Shown here in pieces: positions 40,344 to 45,677 of a DNA stretch of 45,677 bases (positions within the stretch are counted from its first letter, which is position 1; each line of letters opens with the position of its first letter). The notes under the pieces are model-generated. The model was not told where the DNA came from, ran no database searches, and was given only the letters and a program-made list of their open reading frames with translations. The stretch is from an uncultured bacterium. GTDB lineage: Bacteria > Actinomycetota > Coriobacteriia > Coriobacteriales > Coriobacteriaceae. Location of the stretch: the NCBI GenBank assembly GCA_905215755.1, contig CAJMRE010000013.1, forward strand, positions 1-45,677, given 5' to 3'. Made by a program: the position numbers and the translations under genes.

Positions 40344-41423
40344 CTAAATACCCGCAAGTTCGCAGTAGCGGTCGACATTGCTGGCAAATACCATCTCGAC
40401 GGCGCCCTTCTGGACGGGCTCCGTCGGGGTCCTTCCCCACAGCAAATAATCGCCCAGTGTCTTGGCGCCGCGATACGCCAGGCTCGTCGGGTCCTTATAG
40501 ACAATATTGGTAAAGATACCGCGGCGCAAGGCCAGGGCGCTTTCGGGAAACAGGTCGTTGCCGATCACCATGACCCGACCGGCCTTGCCGGTCGAGACGA
40601 GCGCGTCGGCAACCACTTCGGAACCAACGGCAAAAACGCTACAGATAAGTTCGGGGGCGTCCGGCGCACTCAAGCGCTTTTCGAGCTCATGCTCGAGTTG
40701 TTTGACTTGCGCATGGGCACCTGCAAGATCCTCAACCTGCCATGGAATATCACGTTCGCGCAGGTAATTGTGGAAGGCGCGGGCGGTTAGATAGTGCGAA
40801 TCGGTATATGGGTCGCCTGTCAAAAGGAGCACGCGGGCGTCGGCCCCAGAAGCATGGACCAGGTTTGCCGCCTGCTCGGCCATAAGGCTGCCTGCCGTCG
40901 AATAATCGGCCAAGCTCGCACCCAAACGATTCAAATGCGGACGGTCGCCGTCGACAAGCTCAATCGTCACGCCCGCCTCGGCGATCTGCCCCAAAAGCTC
41001 AGTCGCACGATCGTCGCCCGGCGCATAGGCGAGCAAGCCATCAATCTTCTCGCCCACCTGCAGACGCTCGTCGATTTGCTCGAGTGCATCAGCGTAGCCG
41101 CCCACGCCAAATTCAACGCGCTCAACCGTAATGCCCCGGTCGATGACCTCCTGTTCAAAGCGATTGCAGCCTTCCCACAGGTAACGGAAAAAGTACGCTC
41201 CTTCGCGCGATGCGCGGGGCAGGCAAAACACCAGATTGATATCCTTGCGGCGCAGGCTTGAGGCACTTGTGTTGCGGTGATAGCCCATGGCCTCGGCCTT
41301 AGCGTTCACCTTGGCGCGCACGGATTCGCTCACGCCGGCCTTTCCCGTCAGAGCCTTGTGCACGGTATTGATGGAAACGCCAAGCTCGGCGGCTATGTCC
41401 TTCATGGTTACGCGAGCGCTCAT
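40344..41423 (-). CDS. LacI-family regulator of the pectin/uronate locus
   Basis: A 359-residue LacI/GalR repressor. The helix-turn-helix is MKDIAAELGVSINTVHKALTG with hinge-region AEAMGYHRNTSASSLRR; the effector domain follows (GLLAYAPGDD, VMVIGNDLFPE). Position beside uxaC and the recurrent AGGTGAACGTTCACCT palindromes make it the best candidate to bind them. The effector would be a galacturonate intermediate; that is inference. ATG at 41423 follows ACGGAG. No operator precedes its own gene, so it may not be autoregulated. Confidence 0.85.
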   Translation of the reverse strand: MSARVTMKDIAAELGVSINTVHKALTGKAGVSESVRAKVNAKAEAMGYHRNTSASSLRRKDINLVFCLPRASREGAYFFRYLWEGCNRFEQEVIDRGITVERVEFGVGGYADALEQIDERLQVGEKIDGLLAYAPGDDRATELLGQIAEAGVTIELVDGDRPHLNRLGASLADYSTAGSLMAEQAANLVHASGADARVLLLTGDPYTDSHYLTARAFHNYLRERDIPWQVEDLAGAHAQVKQLEHELEKRLSAPDAPELICSVFAVGSEVVADALVSTGKAGRVMVIGNDLFPESALALRRGIFTNIVYKDPTSLAYRGAKTLGDYLLWGRTPTEPVQKGAVEMVFASNVDRYCELAGI

Positions 41424-41520
41424 GCGGTTACTCCGTTATAGATAAGTTGCCAATTAATAGTCCAGTTAACGATACCCCAAAAATACTCTTCGACTCGCCG
41501 TGCTCTCCCTCAAATGCACA

Positions 41521-41554
41521 AAGCGCCCCGCGAACGGATGCCCGCGGAGCGCTT
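41521..41554 (-). terminator. terminator of the FeoB-associated protein gene
   Basis: AAGCGCCCCGCG pairs with CGCGGaGCGCTT and is followed on the minus strand by TTTGTGC. Confidence 0.65.
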
Positions 41555-41567
41555 GGATGTCCGGACC

Positions 41568-41768
41568 TTATTTGATACCGCGACCCAAGTCTTCGGCGAT
41601 TTTGTCTACGCCCTTAAGTGCAGCGCACGTCTTTTTGTTGGAGCAATGCCCCGTGCAAACGCCACCCTGAGCGCAGTCGGCGCAGGTGCCCTTGCGGTAG
41701 ATGCGCACGCACACGGCGACAAACGCAACGCCGATAACAGCCAGTACAACAATATCGATAGGTGCCAT
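41568..41768 (-). CDS. FeoB-associated Cys-rich membrane protein
   Basis: A 66-residue protein with one N-terminal hydrophobic helix (about 5-23) and a Cys cluster CADCAQGGVCTGHCSNKKTC. Small proteins of this kind often follow feoB and are thought to help ferrous iron uptake, perhaps as metal-binding partners. GAGGAGG lies before the ATG. A strong terminator separates it from feoB, so it may have its own promoter in the 175-bp gap. Confidence 0.85.
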   Translation of the reverse strand: MAPIDIVVLAVIGVAFVAVCVRIYRKGTCADCAQGGVCTGHCSNKKTCAALKGVDKIAEDLGRGIK

Positions 41769-41818
41769 AGCAAGCCTCCTCTAGTTAACCATCACTTACT
41801 TTACCCCATTCTCCACCT

Positions 41819-41845
41819 ACCAAAAAGGGACAGGTTTATTTTGGT
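41819..41845. repeat. small palindrome with GGGACAGG loop
   Basis: ACCAAAA (41819-41825) pairs with TTTTGGT (41839-41845) around AGGGACAGGTTTA. The loop motif matches that of the hairpin at 1833-1865. Confidence 0.45.
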
Positions 41846-41881
41846 TGGTTTTATCTGCGGAAACGCCACATCTCTCCCACC

Positions 41882-41914
41882 AAAAAGCCCGGGTATCGCG
41901 AAGATACCCGGGCT
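41882..41914 (-). terminator. terminator of feoB
   Basis: A perfect 12-bp stem (AGCCCGGGTATC at 41886-41897 with 41903-41914) with a 5-base loop is followed on the minus strand by TTTTTGG. Confidence 0.93.
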
Positions 41915-41943
41915 CGTGGAAAGGGGCTAATCCTTATTTGGAC

Positions 41944-44271
41944 TTAAGCGGAAACTGCGGCGGAAGCGGTGTTGGTCTCGTCCTCGTCCGTCCAAGCGTG
42001 CTTGGGCATGGGACGAAAGATCTGGAAGAGCATCGCAACCAGCAGAACGATGGCTACAACCGTCCAAATACCAAACTGGCCAAGGACAAGCAGGTTGTAG
42101 AACTGGTTGATGAACAGGCCAATGACCCAGGCAAAGGCGCACTCGTAACCGATGGCGATCGCAGTCCACTTGCCGGAATCCATCTGGTTGCGGATGGTAC
42201 CCATGGCGGCAAAGCACGGGGCGCACAGCAGGTTGAACGCGCCAAAGGCAACGCAAGCGCCCATGGTCGGGAACATGCCGGCGAACGCGGTCCACAGGCT
42301 CGGGTCAGTCTCGGCGGCGTCGGCCACGGACAGCAGCGAACCGGCGGTGGCGACGACGTTCTCCTTGGCGACAAGGCCAGAGACAGTCAGCGCAGTTGCC
42401 TGCCAGGTGCTAAAGCCGAGCGGGGCGAAGATCCAGGCAACCAGGTTGCCCAGCATGGCGAGCACGGAGTAGTCCATGAACTCCTCGGGGATGCCTTCCA
42501 TCGCAGGCAGGAAGCCAAAGGAGCCGTTGTAGCTACCAAAGTTGGACAGGAACCAAACCACGACAGTGGAGGCAAAGATGACCGTGCCGGCCTTCTTGAT
42601 AAAGGCCCAGCAGCGCTCCCACACGTGCAGCGCCCAAGAGCGGATCGCCGGGAAGTGGTAGGCGGGGAGCTCCATAACGAACGGCGTCGGGCGACCGGCG
42701 AAGAGCTTGGTCTTCTTGAGCATGAGGCCCGAGGCGATGACGGCAAAGACGCCCAGGAAGTAGAAGAGCGGGCTGATCCACGCGGCGGTGGTAGAAGAAT
42801 CGCCGATGATGGAACCCATGAGCAGGGCGATGATCGGCAGCTTAGCGCCACAGGGAATGAACGTGGTGGTCATGACCGTCATGCGGCGGTCCTTCTCGTT
42901 CTCGATGGTCTTGGTAGCCATGACGCCGGGGACGCCGCAGCCCGAGGACACGAGCATGGGGATGAAGGACTTACCGGACAGGCCAAAGCGGCGGAACACG
43001 CGGTCCATGATGAAGGCGACGCGGGCCATATAGCCGCAGTCCTCCAAGAAGGACAGCATGACGAACAGCAGGAACATCTGCGGGACGAAGCCGAAGATGG
43101 CGCCCAGGCCGCCGACGATGCCGTCGCAGACCAGCGAATCGACCAGGCCACCGTCCTCGGTGCCGCCCGCCACAAGGGCGTCGTGCACCACGGTGGTGAT
43201 ACCCGGGACATAGGGGCCGTACTGTGCCGGGTCGACCGAGTCGGCATTGTCACCCGCAGCCTCGACGGCCGCGTCGTAGGCGTCGCGACCCTGGCCGAGC
43301 ACATACCAACCGTCGGTACCGAAGAGCTGGTCGTTGGTGAAGTCGGTCACCGTGCCGCCCAAGGTAGAAACGGCGATGTAGTACACGCAGAACATGATGA
43401 CCACAAAGATCGGCAGGCCCAGGATACGGTTGGTAACCACGCGGTCGATCTTCTCGGAGGTGCTCATCTTTGCCGGAGCCTTGGTGAGGCACTCGTCAAT
43501 GATGTGGGCAATCACGCCATAGCGCTCACCGGTGATGATGGACTCGGCATCGTCGTCGCAGTCCTGCTCGCACTGGGCGACCAGCTGCTCCACGCGAGCA
43601 GCCTTCTCCTTAGTGAGGTTGATGAGCTTGCAGGCGTCCGCGTCGCGCTCGAACAGCTTGACGGCGTAATAGCGGCGCTTTTTGGCGGGAACGCTTGCCG
43701 GCAGATTGTTCTCGATGTGGTCCAGAACGTCCTCGATGGAGGAATCGAACTTGTGCTCCGGCACCTGGCCCTTAGAAGCAGCGGACTTCTTGACCTGCTC
43801 GAAGAGTTCCTTGATGCCCTTGTTCTTAAGAGCCGAGATCATCATGACCGGGCAACCGAGCTTCTTGGAAAGCTTGTCCGTGTCGATCTTATCGCCGTTC
43901 TTCTCGACCAGGTCGGCCATGTTGAGGGCAACGACCACGGGCAGGCCGGTCTCGATAACCTGAAGCGCCAGGTACAGGTTACGCTCGAGGTTGGTGGCAT
44001 CGACGACCTGAACGACAACATCGGGCTCGCCGCTCATGAGGTAATCGCGCGAGCATTGCTCCTCGGGGCTGTAGGGGGAAAGCGAGTAGATGCCAGGGAG
44101 GTCCGTGATGGTAACGTTCTTGTCGCTTAGGAGCTTGGCTTCCTTTTTCTCAACCGTGACGCCGGGCCAGTTGCCAACGTAGCCGTTGGCGCCGGTGATC
44201 AGGTTGAAAAGCGTGGTCTTGCCGCAGTTGGGGTTACCCGCCAGCGCGACATGGATCTGAGAATCCGCCAT
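41944..44271 (-). CDS. feoB: ferrous iron transporter FeoB
   Basis: A 775-residue GTP-dependent Fe(II) transporter. The N-terminal G domain has GNPNCGKTTLFN (G1, 12-23), DLPGIYSLSPYSPEE (G3) and NMADLVE (G4). A helical regulatory domain follows (about 170-275), then the polytopic membrane region with SSGCGVPGVMATKTIENEKDRR and MTVMTTTFIPCGAKLP, the conserved Cys-containing gate motifs. Longer than the minimal family size only through an extracytoplasmic insert (about 325-375). Two feoA genes lie just upstream. A DtxR-type palindrome in its leader suggests iron control. Confidence 0.95.
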   Translation of the reverse strand: MADSQIHVALAGNPNCGKTTLFNLITGANGYVGNWPGVTVEKKEAKLLSDKNVTITDLPGIYSLSPYSPEEQCSRDYLMSGEPDVVVQVVDATNLERNLYLALQVIETGLPVVVALNMADLVEKNGDKIDTDKLSKKLGCPVMMISALKNKGIKELFEQVKKSAASKGQVPEHKFDSSIEDVLDHIENNLPASVPAKKRRYYAVKLFERDADACKLINLTKEKAARVEQLVAQCEQDCDDDAESIITGERYGVIAHIIDECLTKAPAKMSTSEKIDRVVTNRILGLPIFVVIMFCVYYIAVSTLGGTVTDFTNDQLFGTDGWYVLGQGRDAYDAAVEAAGDNADSVDPAQYGPYVPGITTVVHDALVAGGTEDGGLVDSLVCDGIVGGLGAIFGFVPQMFLLFVMLSFLEDCGYMARVAFIMDRVFRRFGLSGKSFIPMLVSSGCGVPGVMATKTIENEKDRRMTVMTTTFIPCGAKLPIIALLMGSIIGDSSTTAAWISPLFYFLGVFAVIASGLMLKKTKLFAGRPTPFVMELPAYHFPAIRSWALHVWERCWAFIKKAGTVIFASTVVVWFLSNFGSYNGSFGFLPAMEGIPEEFMDYSVLAMLGNLVAWIFAPLGFSTWQATALTVSGLVAKENVVATAGSLLSVADAAETDPSLWTAFAGMFPTMGACVAFGAFNLLCAPCFAAMGTIRNQMDSGKWTAIAIGYECAFAWVIGLFINQFYNLLVLGQFGIWTVVAIVLLVAMLFQIFRPMPKHAWTDEDETNTASAAVSA

Positions 44272-44346
44272 TCAATCCTTCTTCCTTGTTTGCCCGCGCT
44301 GCTTTCTCCGCGCAGGCTGGATAATGTGCTTCAAAGATGCTGTATT

Positions 44347-44366
44347 AAGTTAGAAAAACCTAACTT
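44347..44366 (-). promoter_or_regulatory. iron-box-like palindrome before feoB
   Basis: AAGTTAG (44347-44353) pairs with CTAACTT (44360-44366) around six bases; the minus strand reads TTAGGTTTTTCTAA, close to DtxR/IdeR-type boxes (TTAGG...CTAA). Confidence 0.55.
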
Positions 44367-44394
44367 TATCTGCAGAAATATGCGCCACGAGTCC

Positions 44395-44616
44395 TTACTG
44401 GACCTCGACGACGGCGGCCTCCTCCTTGCGGATGGAAAGCTCGTAGCCGCGCACGTTGATCTCGACCGGATCACCGAGCGGTGCAACCTTCACGACCTTG
44501 AACGAAGTGCCCTTGATGAGCCCCAGGTCCATAAGGTGGCGGCGAAGCGCACCCTCACCGTGAAGCTTGACGATGGTGGAGCTCTCGCCCACCTTAACGT
44601 CACCCAACGTCTTCAT
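44395..44616 (-). CDS. feoA: FeoA-family protein
   Basis: A 73-residue SH3-like protein that assists FeoB: MKTLGDVKVGESSTIVKLHG, then LRRHLMDLGLIKGTSFKVVKVAPLGDPVEINVRGYELSIRKEEA, the standard FeoA pattern. It lies 123 bp before feoB on the same strand. AAAGGGGG precedes the ATG. It is the more canonical of the two FeoA proteins here. Confidence 0.92.
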   Translation of the reverse strand: MKTLGDVKVGESSTIVKLHGEGALRRHLMDLGLIKGTSFKVVKVAPLGDPVEINVRGYELSIRKEEAAVVEVQ

Positions 44617-44656
44617 TTACTTGTCCCCCTTTCAGTGCGTACAGAAATACCGTCGA

Positions 44657-44899
44657 CTAACCGACGGTCATGATGTGCATGGCAACCTTGGAATCGATAC
44701 CAAAGCGTGCGCCCAGCACGGTGACGATGATATTGGCGCCACTCGAGCTCACCACGTGGATTTCGTTGCCCTCGACGAAGCCGAGGTCCTTGAGGTGGTG
44801 TTTCATGTCCTCATTGCCCTTTACACGGGACACGCGCACGGTTTCGCCCGCTTTTACCATCGAAAGCGGCATGGCCGGCATCTGCGGTCCGCAAGACAT
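44657..44899 (-). CDS. second FeoA-family protein
   Basis: An 80-residue FeoA-like protein: MPLSMVKAGETVRVSRVKGN, LKDLGFVEGNEIHVVSSSGANIIVTVLGARFGIDSKVAMHIMTV. An N-terminal extension MSCGPQMPAM contains Cys3. It is the first gene of the feo group, 40 bp before feoA. Paired FeoA proteins ahead of FeoB are common in anaerobes; the division of labour is unknown. Confidence 0.88.
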   Translation of the reverse strand: MSCGPQMPAMPLSMVKAGETVRVSRVKGNEDMKHHLKDLGFVEGNEIHVVSSSGANIIVTVLGARFGIDSKVAMHIMTVG

Positions 44900-44941
44900 G
44901 AGTGGCTCCTAACGTCAGTTCGTCCTCAACATCGACGCGGT

Positions 44942-44995
44942 AAAAGTTAACCACGCCTATGTTCGCTTTAGTAAACTAACACGTGGTTAACTTTT
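44942..44995. promoter_or_regulatory. 14-bp inverted repeat upstream of the feo genes
   Basis: AAAAGTTAACCACG (44942-44955) pairs exactly with CGTGGTTAACTTTT (44982-44995); the loop contains TTAGTAAACTAA, itself a dyad resembling DtxR/MntR-type sites. Its place 43 bp before the first feo gene fits metal-dependent control, or an RNA hairpin. Confidence 0.6.
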
Positions 44996-45041
44996 TGGAA
45001 AGGGTCCCCATTCAGATTTCGAAAAAGTTTCCTATACGAAA

Positions 45042-45080
45042 CAAAAGGGCACGGCAAAGGACCATCCTTTACCACGCCCT
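45042..45080 (-). terminator. terminator of the HPr-like gene
   Basis: AGGGCACGGCAAAGG pairs with CCTTTACCACGCCCT with two mismatches and exits into TTTTG on the minus strand, 8 bases after the HPr stop. Confidence 0.75.
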
Positions 45081-45087
45081 ATCATGC

Positions 45088-45336
45088 TTAGAGTGAGAGA
45101 TTTCTGATCGACGTAACGCAGGAAGCCTCGTCTACGCCCGAAACGCGGAAGATGATGTCCTCGCCGCACTCGCCGTAGAGAGCCATGAGTCCCATGACAT
45201 CGCGGCCATCCGTGTGGCGATCGCCGATACTGACTGACACGTCGCAACGATGCTTGGCAATGATGTCATAGAGCAGCGCAACCGGGCGGGCATGTAATCC
45301 CAACGGATCTTTAATCGTCTTTGTAAACTCGACCAT
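45088..45336 (-). CDS. HPr-family phosphocarrier with Asp at position 46
   Basis: An 82-residue HPr-like protein. The phosphorylated His15 is in DPLGLHARPVA exactly where enzyme I acts, so PTS phosphotransfer is plausible. The regulatory serine position, normally K-S46-I-M-G-L, reads R45-D46-V-M-G-L; Asp46 would mimic permanent phosphoserine. The ATG at 45336 follows GGGAGGGG; a 15-residue extension is unsupported. It is monogenic, beside but separate from the feo group. Whether it is the main HPr or a regulatory paralogue cannot be told here. Confidence 0.85.
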   Translation of the reverse strand: MVEFTKTIKDPLGLHARPVALLYDIIAKHRCDVSVSIGDRHTDGRDVMGLMALYGECGEDIIFRVSGVDEASCVTSIRNLSL

Positions 45337-45429
45337 GTCCCCTCCCACGACATCGTACATTCGGCTGGCAAACCCAGCCATGTGGTAGTTATTGTAGCGT
45401 TAGATGCTTGTCGAGAGCCCCTCTGGATA

Positions 45430-45656
45430 CCCCGTGGTCAAAAAGTGGCAAATATGAGTACTGTCACCAATTTAGTAGCAGCAAAATCGAGAGCAAATTG
45501 CCTACTTTGAGCGATTCGAAGAGGTTGAAAGCCGTCAAACGCCCTTTAAGGGGGGTTAGATAAATTGATTTTGAGTCCATTTTTGCTCAAAACCGGCCGA
45601 TAGATATGGCACTTATTTTGCAACAGTACTCATATTTGGCATTTTTGTCCACAGGG
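45430..45656. repeat. 227-bp element with about 34-bp terminal inverted repeats
   Basis: Arm 45430-45464 matches the complement of 45623-45656; the inner 15 bp (AAATATGAGTACTGT) are perfect and the outer GTGG.CAAAAA conserved. An inner stem TTTTGAG/CTCAAAA is present. No coding frame. It is all there is between the HPr start and the window edge and looks like a miniature inverted-repeat element. Confidence 0.75.
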
Positions 45657-45677
45657 CCCAAAATCCATGCTCCAAAA

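Noticed and set aside
41845..44130. Long open frame opposite feoB
   Set aside because: Low-complexity translation with no recognisable fold; the minus strand encodes a full FeoB with all G motifs.
1..45677. tRNA, rRNA, tmRNA or RNase P genes
   Set aside because: No clover-leaf, conserved T-loop motif or rRNA-like stretch was noticed in the intergenic regions, within the limits of reading by eye.

Overview
The window is about 60% GC bacterial DNA whose gene content suggests a gut Coriobacteriia, most likely Collinsella. That genus call rests on overall gene content and a GlnR-like / GlnA2-like pair of actinobacterial type; no rRNA gene is present to confirm it. I see no tRNA, rRNA, CRISPR array, phage gene or transposase gene. 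The window is rich in structured non-coding DNA: operators, terminators, a four-copy 65-bp palindromic repeat, and three larger inverted-repeat elements of 160 to 230 bp.

Layout. 203-3920 (minus): HtrA-type protease, a GlnR-like atypical response regulator, and a glutamine-synthetase-family protein with several substituted metal ligands. 4055-7243: a LacI regulator divergent from kdgK (KDG kinase) and eda (KDPG aldolase), the end of hexuronate catabolism. 7637-12601: a GntR/FCD regulator, an AAA-type ATPase behind a 10-bp tandem repeat, an IlvD/Edd sugar-acid dehydratase, and a deletion scar joining the tail of a GntP permease to the tail of a second GntR regulator. 12762-14353: a dhuD/dhuI-like pair for unsaturated uronates. 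14474-16423: an Old-Yellow-Enzyme-type oxidoreductase. 16672-24942: a complete potassium module (kdpFABC, with kdpDE divergent) bounded by direct copies of the 65-bp repeat. 25041-26258: a GltD-like oxidoreductase.

26362-41423 is a pectin-oligosaccharide locus. It holds a sugar isomerase/epimerase, GH105 unsaturated uronyl hydrolase, SGNH esterase, a pectin methylesterase fused to a second alpha/beta-hydrolase esterase, GH28 polygalacturonase, GPH-type transporter, uxaA, uxaB, uxaC and a LacI regulator. None of the carbohydrate-active enzymes has a visible signal peptide, so the chain looks cytoplasmic: import oligogalacturonides, remove methyl and acetyl groups, cut to galacturonate and unsaturated uronate. 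Galacturonate would then go through UxaC, UxaB and UxaA, and unsaturated uronate through DhuI and DhuD. Both reach KDG, which KdgK and Eda split to pyruvate and glyceraldehyde-3-phosphate. Copies of a 16-bp palindrome (AGGTGAACGTTCACCT and variants) lie before dhuD, GH105, the transporter and uxaC. This defines a candidate LacI regulon; the kdgK promoter carries a different LacI-type operator next to its own LacI gene.

41568-45336 (minus) holds iron uptake (two FeoA proteins, FeoB, a FeoB-associated Cys-rich protein) and an HPr-like phosphocarrier with Asp at the usual Ser46 position. The last 250 bases are a large inverted-repeat element.
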